From Agapanthus africanus (Eukaryota; Streptophyta; Magnoliopsida; Asparagales; Amaryllidaceae): 64,000 nt of DNA. Made by a program: the position numbers and the translations under genes. The stretch lies in contig JASDDO010000006.1 in assembly GCA_030015575.1 (NCBI GenBank), positions 204,233,632 to 204,297,631 of the forward strand, in the 5' to 3' direction. Shown here in pieces: positions 25,747 to 37,189 of this stretch (position 1 is its first letter; each line of letters starts with the position of its first letter). Below the pieces are notes generated by a model, which did not search any database, was not told where the DNA came from, and saw nothing but the letters and a program-made list of their open reading frames with translations.

Positions 25747-26981
25747 TGTACCGGACACTTATGATTCGAGGAACGTATGGATATGAGTATTTTTGTGTCG
25801 ATGCTAGACACTTGTTTCATGATATTTTTTGGTGTCAATGTTGGACACTCACTTTATCTGAAACTTACATAATATTGGATTCAGGATATATGAGATTTAT
25901 TTGATATTATACATTCAGGATTTGTGAGACTTACATGATATGAGAGCCAATTTGGGGGCTGATTTGAGGAAATTGGGATTCGGATTGTCTTGATGGACTT
26001 TTGTCCTACCACGATGTCAGGATTCCTTGGAAATGACATGTTTCATCCCATACTTCGCATTTATTGTTTATGCACTGCTTCATGTATTAGTTGTATCTAC
26101 TAGAGGACCTTTCATGACTGTTGCATATATACATTGTCATATCATCGCTTCATGTATTAGTTGTACCTGATAGAGTACCTTACATGATTGATGCATACAG
26201 ATTGTCATATTACTGCTTCATGTATTAGTGATACCTGCTAGTGTACCTTTCATGACTATTGCACACATATGACTTTTATTGCTATTAGTTGCTTATGTTA
26301 GATTCGTGTTGTACGTGCATACTTGCGATTACCTGCATTTGTTATTTACTATTCACGAGTTGGCAACTCACCCCCGTTGTGCCACAGTGTTTGCAGGTTG
26401 TTCCCTAGAGTAGTCGAGGCAGGCTATTCATCTATCTTATCATCTTTTGCTGCGGATACCGCATCAGCTCACAGTGTGCAGTTTGCTTATGTGGGTTTTG
26501 TGGTTATTCGTTGTTGTATTGTATATTCGTTGTATCCTTGTACTCTCCATCTACTATTTTCATGTTGACTTAGAGACTTGAGGTGAGGACGATATTGTAT
26601 ATTTTGTGACTTGGTTGTCTTTTATACAGTTTCCTTTCTATCATCTTTTATTTCTTCGCTACGGCGTCGTATATTTGTTGTGGTGGTTGTTTTCCGCCTT
26701 TTGGCGTGGATTTGCTCCCGTTGGGGATGCTTTACTTTATATTTATGTTGTACCCATTTTGGGGTTGGTTTTTACAAAGGAGGTGCTGCCGAAATTTTCA
26801 AGAAAGTAAATTTGACTTAAGGAATTTATACTTGAGATTTTCAAAAGTTTAAACAATATTTCTTATCTTTTCTTGTCTTTTAATGGTTTATATTTATGGG
26901 TTTTGGCTTTCTTTTACTGCGTTACGCCTGTAGACGTTGCGTAGTATTAGGGCCGTCTTGTGCCAATTTCGGGTCGTGACA
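25747..26981 (+). mobile_element. Gypsy 5' LTR remnant
   Basis: Equals the last third of the 3' LTR (33525-34759), the same length apart from small changes, and ends CGTGACA. ORFs at 26323-26568 and 26606-26820 recur in the 3' LTR copy and are LTR sequence. Confidence 0.85.
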
Positions 26982-26985
26982 AAGT

Positions 26986-26997
26986 TGGTATTAGAGC
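26986..26997 (+). other. Primer binding site, gypsy element
   Basis: TGGTATTAGAGC, four bases after the LTR, matches the initiator tRNA-Met complement with one change. Confidence 0.75.
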
Positions 26998-27223
26998 GCT
27001 AGGTTTTACCTTTCGGAGTGTAGGATGACCTTGGAATGATGGAGTAGGTAGCTTAAGCAGAGTAACATAGTGTGTGTATGTCAGCGGCATACTCACGATG
27101 CGGTACTCCGCCTAAAGTGACCTAAGTAAAAATTGCTTGAAATTCCTTCCTTGATGACATATCCTTGTAATTCGATTTTCTTGTTCATATCGAATCTTAT
27201 TTTATTTATACCCTTTGCCACCG

Positions 27224-30200
27224 ATGACTATGGGGACTCAAAGTGATGCAGCGAGGGCCGAGGTCAGGATTGACTCGGGTAGGACGAGGACTGACCAGGA
27301 TGGCACGCTCGTTGCACAGGTGCAGATGGATTCGCCTTCGACAGATAGTATCGCTATGCTTGTGGCAGAGATGCATGACATGCGCCAGACTATGAGTTCA
27401 TTGGTTGAGGCCGTTTGAGCGCAGCGACAGGAGGTTGTCACCCCTGTTACCCAGTTGTTCCTTGCAATCAGCATGCAGCATTCCGTCACCTACATAGCAC
27501 CAGTGGATGCAGCCCCAGTTGACGAGACACGTATTCCAGAGACTTTGAGAGTTCCGGAACCGTGGAGGACTCGTACCGGTGTACCAGCCCAGAGATAGAG
27601 GCTTAGTTGTCGAGAAAGATTTCGTGACCGTCGCGGGAGTAGTAGATGCTTGGGACGAGGACAGTCGTTCAGCTCTCATCCCCGGGAGGATTAGCAGTCA
27701 TCGCGTGGATGTTTTCGATGCGGGAGCCTTCATCACTTCGTCAGACATTGTTCCTTAGCACCGCGTCAGGATTATGTGCAGAGAGGTCGTGGTCGCAGAG
27801 GATTCGCTCAGAGGGGACAGGTTGGCAGAGAAGGATTTCATCCAGTTGCGGGTAGGGGGCAGACACGAGAGTTTGCTTCTACTCATCGGGATGCGCGGGC
27901 GTTCAATGCAGACTTTTCAGGTTTTCTAAATTCGTATGTTCTGTTGATGTACTTGTTTGTTTTACACACTTGTGACGTGGTTGGGGAGAGAGTCAGTTAG
28001 CTAGGTCAGCCGTTTGATGTGTTAACTTCTGTCAGCGATTCTTTTATTGCGCGACACGTAATTCAGTCGTGTGCCAATTAGATAGAAGATAGAGATTCGT
28101 CCGTCATTTTGATCCATCTAGAGATGTTGGATTTGACGTTCTCTTGGGCACGGACTGGTTCCTTATGTGCTTTGCATCTGTGGACTGCCGTGAGAAAATA
28201 AACAGGGTTTGTTTTCCCGGCGATTCAGTTCTTGTTGTGCATGGGAGGGCAGTGGTGCCGCCTCACACAGCTTGAATTCATCCTTTTTCGCTAGTCGACT
28301 TTTGAGGAGAAGATGTCGAGGATTCTTGGCGTTCATTCGTGATACCGGAACCATGGTAGGTTTGTTGGACCGGCTTTCCTTCGTGCGAGAGTTTTCCGAC
28401 GTTGTTCTAGATGAGCCGGCGAAGCTTAGGGAGCTTAAGGATCACCTGCAGAGTTGTTTGTCGGGGGCCTTGTGCGTCTGAGTGTTTCGCATTGGGGAGC
28501 TCCTATTCTGTTCATCAGGAGAAGGACGGCAGTTGAGGTTGTGTATCGATTGATCGTCAATTTAACCGGCTTACGGTGCGGATAGGTATCCTTTACCTCG
28601 CATTGACGATTTCTTCGATCAGCTCCGGAGTGCGAGATATTTTTTCTAAGTTTGTTCGGGATCAGGTCATCATTGTTGCGGGTTCGGAGTGATGACATTC
28701 CGAAGTTTGCCTTGTGCGTGCTACGGGCTTTGTGTGTTTTGGTGGTGTCACTGGACTCACCAATGCCCTTAACCAAATTTCTTCAGGCCGTTCCTCGGCC
28801 AGTTATTGTTGTGTTATTGATGACATCCTGGTCTATTCAATGTGTCGTGAGGAACAGGAGCAGCACTTGAGGATTTGTTTTGCAGACATTGGGAGAGCGC
28901 CAGCTGTTTGCTAGATTCTTGGAGTGTTCCTTCAGGTTTGATTGTGTTGACTCCTAGGACTTGTAGTTACGGGAGACGTTTTTCATATGGTTCCGAGGAA
29001 GATCGAGGCCGTACAGCTTAGGCCCAGACTTGTGTGCAGGACGGAGGTCCGCAGATTATGGGCTAAGCAGGTTTTTACCGCCGTTTCGTGCAGGATTGCT
29101 AGTGTAGTGCTGCACCGTTGACTGGACTGACCAGAAAGGAGGTTCCTTTTCTTTGGACTGAGGCATGCGTGTGGAGTTTTCTGCTGTTGAAGACTCGGTT
29201 GACAACTGAATCAGTTCTTTATTTGCTTTCTGGTTCGGGCGACCTTGTTGTTTAACTGTGATGTTTCGCGAATGTGGCTCGACTATGTACTGAGGTGACA
29301 CTATAGAGTTATCACTTTTACTCCCCGACAGTTGGAGGAAGTACGAGCAGGATATCCCACTGATGATCTGGAGATGGCCGTGGTGGTTTTGCGTTGGAAA
29401 TTTGGAAAACACTACTTGTCCGGAGAGTCGTGGCAGATTTTCACGGACCGCCAGAGCTTAATGTACATCTTCCTGCAGCGGATTTTGATTGTTGAGATAG
29501 TCTTCTGCAGATTTACTATTCTTGTTCGATCGTTGAGTACAACTTAAGTTCGCCTCTACTGAGGGGACAGCTTGCTCATGTCCGCGCCCGACCACATTTC
29601 CTTAATCGCTTTCGTGAGGCACTGCCCGCCGATGCTTGTTCGTCAGAGATACTTGAGCATACTTGGCTGGGTAATGATTCAGAGTCCTTGATTTGTGACC
29701 AAGGTGTGCTTCGTTTAGGGACGAGTTTGTGTACCTATTGCTGATGGGCAGAGACGCAAAATCCTAGAGCAGGCACATCAGTCAACTTTCGGTGTTCATT
29801 CAAGTTCCAAAAATTTGTAGCGTGACTTATGAGATAGTTACGGGTGGGCAGGGGTGGAGAGTGAAGTTTTGGATTTCGTTTCAGGGTGTCTGTCTTGTTG
29901 CGTGCTAAGGTTGAGCATTTGAGACCGGCTAAAGAGTTGCAACCTTTAACCGTTCCGAAGTTGAAATGGGAGCAGATCTCCACGAATTTCGTTGTGGTGT
30001 CTACCCCGGTCTAGACAGGGTGTGACTCCATTCGGTGTTTGTTGTCCGGTTATGCTCAGTTTTCTCAGTTGTCCTTTGTTAAGTTGTGCGTTGCACGGAG
30101 TTCCTTCATGGGTCGTATCCAAATAGGGTACCCTATTCGCTTGCCGTCTTGGGTAGGAGCTTCAGGAAGCCTTGGGTACTAGTTGAGCTTTAACTCCGCC

Positions 30201-30970
30201 TTTCCATCCGCAGGATGATGGTTTTGTGAGAGCGGGCTATACCGACTCTGGAGGATATGCTTGTGCATGCGTACTTTTTGTTGTCGGCAGTGGGGATCGT
30301 CACATTCCATCGTTAGGGTTCTCCTTCGATAGCAGTTATCATGAGGCAAACCAATTGGCAACCATTAAGTTTAGTTGTTTGGTCGTGTCGATCACCATTC
30401 TGTTTTTCTGACTCTACGTGAGTAGGATTTTTGGACCCCAGCTAGTCTAGAGACTTCGGAGATGATCCAGTTGGTTCAGGTCAGGATGAGAGTAGCCCAG
30501 TGCAGACATAGGTCTTATGCCGACCGTAATGGTCGCAAACTTGAGTTCACTGTGGTAGATCATGTATTCCTACGGATTTTCCGATGAATGACGTGTTGAG
30601 CTTTGGGAAGATTATCCCAGAATTGTAGGTCCTTTTGAGATCCTCGAGCGAGTTGGTTCCGTTGCCTATAATTTGCCACTTCCGCCCAGATTATTGAGTG
30701 TTCACCCCGTATTCCTTGTGTCGACACTTCGCAATTACCTTCATGACCTTATTCACATGATTCAGCATCAGACCAATTAGCTTGGACGCGATCTTTCGTT
30801 CACCAGCAGCCGCTAGTTATAGTGGATCGGCAGGTGGAGGAACTTCGGTCAAGGGTCTTTCCGTCTGTGAGGGTTCTTTGGCGTAGCTGTATAGTGAGGT
30901 GATCACTTGGCAAGCTGCGAGCGAGATTTAAGAGTTTCGTACTCATCTTCTTGAACGTACGCGTAGATGA
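27224..30970 (+). pseudogene. Gypsy gag-pol polyprotein with chromodomain, degenerate
   Basis: Translations in shifting frames show the family order. Gag starts at ATG 27224 (MTMGTQSD) and stops at 27416. A protease remnant near 28080-28230 has LLGTDWFL followed by a CREK motif. RT near 28810-28870 has VIDDILVYS and EQEQHLR. RNase H near 29330-29520 has DLEMAVVVL and TDRQSLMYIF. Integrase near 29740-30500 has an HQSTFGVHSSS zinc-finger remnant. A C-terminal chromodomain lies near 30785-30930 (VDRQVEELR and VRVLWRS). Frameshifts and stops occur throughout, so it is inactive. The RT region is shorter than usual, suggesting internal deletions. Confidence 0.82.
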
Positions 30971-30997
30971 ATTTTAATTCGGGGACCGAATTTCTTT

Positions 30998-31010
30998 AAG
31001 GGGGGAAGAT
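30998..31010 (+). other. Polypurine tract, gypsy element
   Basis: AAGGGGGGAAGAT lies immediately upstream of the TGTAACG start of the 3' LTR. Confidence 0.85.
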
Positions 31011-34000
31011 TGTAACGTTTTAGAAATCGTTTTGCGAATTTTTCCGTTTTAGGGCAAAATTGTCGGTATTTTCCGTTTTAACCCGATTTCGATCAAATGT
31101 CCGTATAAACTTGCCGGCACCTAATTTTGCTAAAATAAAGCTATTGCGCGAACTTTGGGGGTATATGGGAGGTTTGGTTCAGATAGAATTTTTTCCAAAT
31201 AAAATATTATTTTAGCCGGTAAAATATGCACGTAAATCGGGAAATTTCTTCTAAATGAGAATCATTAGAAATCATCACTAAAATTATTTTAGAACCTTCT
31301 TTTTAAATATCTAAATTTTTTTTGGTCAATGGAATTAAATTTTTAAAAAGAAAAGAAAAGAAAATGAAAGGTAGCAAAATTTCATTAAATGAAGCATTTA
31401 TTGTATTTTTGCTAGAAACTTCTCCATTTTTCTTACACAAACACCCACCATCACCTTGGCCGGCCTATATTCCCCCATTTCTGTCCCAAATTTTTCCAAG
31501 CTCATTTCTTCTTTTTCCAAGATCAAAAACTCATCAAAAATCCCAAAATAAATCCAAAAATTCCTAAATAAAAATTAAACCATCAATTCCTTTTACTAAA
31601 CTTGCTTGTTCTTCATGAAAAATTGGATTTTTTGGAGGCTAAGTTGATAGAATCTTGTGCTTGAAATTGTTCTTGAAGAGGTATAAACTCTTACCTTAAT
31701 CCTTAATTAATTGCTTAAATCTTAATCTAGCTATTTAAGTTAGCTAATTATATGTTTAATATAGCTTTTAAATCATGATAAATTCATTATTCATAATTTT
31801 TATGAAATTAAAGTTAGGGTAAAACTTGATTAAGTGTTTAATTTTAATTAAAGTGTTAATTTGTAATTAGGAAAAGCTTAACCTAATAGAAAATTATAAT
31901 TATTGTTAATTACTACTTTGTTTAATTAAGGATTTTGCTTATTAGGTTTTTGCTAAAACTTAATTAGCAAGTGTTAAAAATATAGAATTGATTTTGATAG
32001 CTTAGTTAATCTATTATAAGGTGTTTGTAATCGTTAGATATGCGTTAGCTTGAAACTAGTGCGAAATATTGCGATAAGTTGTTTACTAGGTTTCGGGGTT
32101 TTTCCGGTGTGGTCTCAATTAGTCGTTGCGAGGTTATATCTATTATATTCCTCGTATTTTATTTTGTTGTGTTGCGCAATCAGGACGATCGGAGTCTTGA
32201 CATGGTGTTTCGTAGTTTAGCGACCCTAGTTAGTGTTTTTGGCCGATGTCGTGCGCGATAGATGTGCTAAGTGCGCCGTGCATTTTTCAGGGCGTTATCC
32301 TTGTGTTTCGTTGTCTTTTTGTCGTTTCAGGATATTTAGCACATGTGTTATGTTTGTGAAATTTTAAGTTCGCAGGCGGGGACTTCGGACGCTGCGACGA
32401 AGGGAAGACATGTGGTAGGCTTCACTTAGCCAGGAGCGTTGGTGAGTAGATTTAACATCTACAAGGGAATCGCCCGCATGGCGTTATGCGTCTGGGCTAG
32501 AAATGACTTGACTTGTTGCATATTCTATTTCATATTTAGAATTGCACATTCACCCTACTGCTTAGTTATTGTTGTGCTTGGACTATTATCCTTAGGACAC
32601 TGCACTATTATTGACGGCTCATGTTGCACGAGCACTGATTGTATGCCACACACACCGTCAAAAATTGCCATGTCACGCACAACCCACTTATAGATATGAT
32701 ATTGTTTGGTTAGGGACATTGAGACATTGATTCATATTTCTTTACGCATATGACATATAGCATACCTGTATACCCACATGCTTACACATATGCCCTGACA
32801 TGCTTACATGTTAGTTACCCATATACCTATAGGTAGTGTACCATTAGTAATAGGTATATACACATATGAGACATAACTACATGTACATCTGGCATACATA
32901 CATATACCTGGAGGGTATTATGGATAGGTATAGAGGCATACCTTTGTATAGATACTTTTACATCATACATACTTACATATGGACACACATATCTTGCTAT
33001 ACCGACATGGTTACGCTTACCTTGTTATAGCTACATGTTCACCTGTATATGATGTTGCAACTGATTTCGGAGAAATCAGGAACCGCATGATATATTTTAA
33101 AACTTGTTGCAGTTAAATAGTGGTTTTCCTTTATATGCTCATATTACTGTTTCATGTTTGCATATATTACATCCATGGATTTCATATGATGTCCTCTGAT
33201 ATTTTTACTCCTAAGTACATATAACAGTGGAATGGGACGCTGTTATATATTCCTATACACATATATTAGTAGAATGGGACGCTAATATATGTGTATTGAT
33301 TCATGCATTTATACTTATTCATTACTTGATGTTTTATGGATTTGAGGATCGTTGTGGTTTCATGAAATTATGCAAGTGTTCTTATTCTTTACTTGATATT
33401 TGTATGCGTCTACTCAGATATTTGTTATATACCGATATGTGGATCACGGGTGTCGATATCGGACACTTACTATTCGAGGAACGCATGAATATGACAAAGA
33501 CCGATACATGGATCACGGGTGTCGATACCAGACACTTACGATTCGAGGAACGTATGGATATGAGTATTTTTGTGTCGATGCTAGACACTTGTTTCATGAT
33601 ATTTTTTGGTGTCGATGTTGGACACTCACTTTATCTGAAACTTACTTGATATTAGATTCAGGATATATGATATTTATTTGATATTATACATTCAGGATTT
33701 GTGAGATTTACATGATATGAGAGCCAATTTGGGGGCTGATTTGAGGAAATTGGGATTTGGATTGTCTTGATGGACTTTTGTCTTACCACGATGTCAGGAT
33801 TCCTTGGAAATGACATGTTTCATCCCATACTTCGCATTTATTGTTTATGCACAGCTTCATGTATTAGTTGTATCTGCGAGAGTACCTTTCATGACTGTTG
33901 CATATATACATTGTCATATCATCGCTTCATGTATTAGTTGTACCTGATAGACTACCTTACATGATTGTTGCATACAGATTGTCATATTACTACTTCATGT

Positions 34001-34759
34001 ATTAGTGATACCTGCTAGTGTACCTTTCATGACTATTGCACACATATGACTTTTATTGCTATTAGTTGCTTATGTTAGATTTGCGATGTACACGCATACT
34101 TGCGATTACCTGCATTTGTTATTTACTATTCACGAGTTGGCAACTCACCCCCGTTGTGCCACAGTGTTTGCAGGTTGTTCCCCAGAGTAGTCGAGGCAGG
34201 CTATTCATCTATTTTATCATCTTTTGCTGCGGATACCGCATCAGCTCACAGTGTGCAGTTTGCTTAGGTGGGTTTTGTGGTTATTCGTTGTTGTATTGTA
34301 TAATCGTTGTATCCTTGTACTCTCCATCTACTATTTTCATGTTGACTTAGAGACTTGAGGTGATGACGATATTGTATATTTTGTGACTTGGTTGTCTTTT
34401 ATACAGTTTCCTTTCTATCATCTTTTATTTCTTCGCTACGGCGTCGTATATTTGTTGTGGTGGTTGTTTTCCGCCTTTTGGCGTGGATTTGCTCCCGTTG
34501 GGGATGCTTTACTTTATATTTATGTTGTACCCATTTTTGGGGTTGGTTTTTACAAAGGAGGTGCTGCCGAAATTTTCAAGAAAGTAAATTTGACTTAAGG
34601 AATTTATACTTGAGATTTTCAAAAGTTTAAACAATATTTCTTATCTTTTCTTGTCTTTTAATGGTTTATATTTATGGGTTTTGGCTTTCTTTTACTGCGT
34701 TACGCCTATAGACGTTGCGTAGTATTAGGGACTTCACGTGCCAATTTCGGGTCATGACA
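31011..34759 (+). mobile_element. Gypsy 3' LTR (3749 bp)
   Basis: Starts TGTAACGTTTTAG after the polypurine tract and ends CATGACA. The last 1235 bp are repeated at 25747-26981. It is AT-rich, with a cluster of inverted repeats at 33450-33625. The many short ORFs (31322-31567, 33227-33649, 34066-34350) have no recognisable domain, and I do not call them genes. The B-type copia LTR resumes directly at 34760. Confidence 0.85.
33450..33625 (+). repeat. Four iterated GTGTC...GACAC inverted repeats in gypsy LTR
   Basis: GTGTCGAT followed by a 4-nt spacer and GACAC occurs at 33450, 33519, 33572 and 33609. The first two lie in a tandem duplication of about 69 bp beginning GGATCACGG. The last two are also present, one with a point change, in the 5' LTR remnant (near 25796 and 25833). 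Confidence 0.75.
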
Positions 34760-35295
34760 CTCTCTCACCATGGTTCACTCACTCACTTGATCATTATTCT
34801 CATCTCATTTTAGTTCATATTCTTCCTCAAGCTCAAAAAGCTTGCTAGTGTTTTGATAAGTGAGAAAAGAAATTCTAAAGTGAGTCCACTTCCTATTTCA
34901 TCATCCTCTACTAGACTAGCACTTTAGTTTAGGGTGTTTGCTTCACTAATTCTCTAGTTAGTGAAGTAGAAGCTTGAGCTAGTATTCCCTCGACGTAGAT
35001 CATCATCGGCCTCGAAGACTTCAAGCAAGATCGCTCATTTCTCTACGCGAAGCCATGCAAGAGTCCGGGAGTTCGACGATCGCAGCGAAGGGACTACTAC
35101 AAGGAGGTTATGTAGTGAAGGAGCGATCTACAAAGGTTGTATTTCCTTTTTCAACTAGATAGTAAATGGTTTACAATGTTTCCGTATTGTATTCTAGTTA
35201 ACGATCATGTTTAGAGTTCCTTTTAACGACAATTTTTTTTAAATGGCATGGACGATGCCTCCCGAAAGCTTGCTGCCGTCGATAAGAACCCTACA
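34760..35295 (+). mobile_element. B3 copia element, 5' LTR piece 3
   Basis: Matches the last 540 bp or so of the B-type LTR and ends AACCCTACA. One base later the primer site begins, which proves it is a 5' LTR. The segment between piece 2 and piece 3 was deleted with the gypsy insertion. Confidence 0.85.
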
Positions 35296-35296
35296 G

Positions 35297-35308
35297 TGGT
35301 ATCAGAGC
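35297..35308 (+). other. Primer binding site, B3 element
   Basis: TGGTATCAGAGC, one base after the LTR end CTACA; complementary to initiator tRNA-Met. Confidence 0.92.
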
Positions 35309-36875
35309 CTAGCTAGGAAATTATACGGATAATGTTTGATTACGAACACGAAACAAACTCCGAACTTGAAACCCTAAAATCCATGTTTCTGTCAATTTTA
35401 AAACGAGCCCTAAAAATTTTTTAAACATGTACAGAGTCATATATATGTGATAACATGAACACTGGTGAAATTTGGTGTCATTTGGGCACTATTGGGCCGG
35501 CGAGCCCCCCCATATCGGTCCAATCCGAGCCCCCCCTCCAAATTTTTCTCGTGTTCTATTGCATGGGTTTTGGTGTTTCAGGTGTTGTTTATTTTTGCTA
35601 AATTGTCATGTGATGTTAATTTACTATAATAACAACTCGGAGTGTTTCATAGTCGTATTTTAACTGTTTTCGGGTTACTTTAGAATATATTAAAAAGTTC
35701 AATCGGATGTCAAATACCCACTTTTTCCCTTGCCGGAAAATTTTCCAAGTGTTGGATTTTTCCCGTAGTTAAAAAGTTTTCAAACATCATGCAAGTTATG
35801 CAATGGACCCTCTAGAAGAACAAAACCTTAACTCGATTATATGACCGTCAGAACCGCTACTAAACCCTCGAGTTTGTGGTGGTTCAGCAGTGCCACATGT
35901 GAGGCGTTGGTTTGGCCCTTTTACGGATGGTTCATTGGTACTGTGGCATGTGCTGAATCTTTCTAATCTACACTCAAGTGTTGAGGTTTTTGGGTAATTG
36001 TGGGTGTTTATTGATTCGATCGGAATGTTTAACATCGTCTAGTTTTTTCTGCGACCGTAAGTGTAATATGTGGCCAACTTCGTTGCTATATGTCAACGGA
36101 AATTGGGATGCGCATATTTACTTACGTTGATGACATGTGATGTTATGTGTTGCTGTATATTTTATATTGGATTGTCGCATTTTGAATAGCCGGGGGTTTT
36201 ATGTGAGATGAGAGTTTTTATTTTCATTCATGTAAAATCAAATGTATGTAATATTCTTTTATAGGGGCACTTCCGGGTTGAGGTTGATGTCACCATTGAT
36301 GTATATTATTTACTTTTCTGCATTAGGATAGACCCAAGGAGGAGAGCATAAGTAACCGGGTTCTAGAGTTCAGTGGGAGACCAACTCGAGGAGTCGAGTC
36401 CGGGTCTTCTAACTCTAGAATTGGTAGGGTTTCTTGCCGCTCTCGTAGGGGTCTAGGGGTGTGGGTTTGGTTATTCATCGTGACCGTGGAATCCGTGTTT
36501 TACAGAGGATCAAAATAAAACACGGACCTCCTAGTATATCCAATATTTCATATGTTTCTTCTGCTGCGATATCTGTGATGTGATCATTTGATATGTTGAG
36601 ATGGATACTGTATATAGTATATATGATATATTATATAGACGTTACTTATGTTTTACACCCGCGCTAGCCCTGCCCCGCTATGCCGTTAGTTACCTAACCT
36701 AACGGTGCATGACGGGACATCGAGGCGAATGCGGATGGCATAAGTGTACGTCGTATTTATCTGTGATGTTTAGGTGACTTAAATGATGGGACTTCATTAA
36801 TGTGATTAATGAAAGAAAAGAAACCTAAAAGATGTTGTAGAATCTAAATTTTCAAAAAGGGCAGTTACAGTTTTT

Positions 36876-37112
36876 TCTTTGCATAGTGATATATATGATA
36901 TATCCCGCACCTTATTCGATGAGGAAAGAGCCGAGATCCCTTCACCGGGAATGACCTCTTTAGCAAAACTGGCTGATGCTACAACACCCGGTTTCTCTTT
37001 TGATTGCTTTTGGAGTTTTGCTTTGCATAGTGATATATCTGATATATCCCGCACCTTATTCGATGAGGAAAGAGCCGAGATCCCTTCACCGGGAATGACC
37101 TTTTTAGCAAAA
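36876..37112 (+). repeat. Leader tandem repeat, 2 copies of about 144 bp (B3)
   Basis: Two near-identical copies containing CGCACCTTATTCGATGAGG, then GAGATCCCTTCACC and GGGAATGACC. They are orthologous to the repeats of B and C. ORFs crossing them on both strands are by-products. Confidence 0.75.
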
Positions 37113-37189
37113 CGAATGAAAGCCTCAAAAACATTCCTTTTCAAAATTCACTTGTTTCTACAATGATATCAAGTTCATTACGCAATAGG

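Larger units (their letters stand above)
25747..34759 (+). mobile_element. Ty3/gypsy chromovirus, 5' LTR truncated
   Basis: A 1235-bp LTR remnant (25747-26981) is a direct repeat of the last 1235 bp of a 3749-bp 3' LTR (31011-34759), with roughly 3 % differences by eye. Between them lie a primer site, degenerate gag-pol with a chromodomain, and a polypurine tract. The first 2.5 kb of the 5' LTR was lost together with about 1.1 kb of the host B3 LTR. The LTR start TGTAACG, the length and the chromodomain fit the Tekay/Del group of plant chromoviruses, but that placement is an inference. Confidence 0.85.

Noticed and set aside
31322-33681. ORFs in the gypsy 3' LTR, including a 140-codon frame
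   Set aside because: They lie wholly in the LTR, show no domain, and partly consist of the inverted-repeat cluster.
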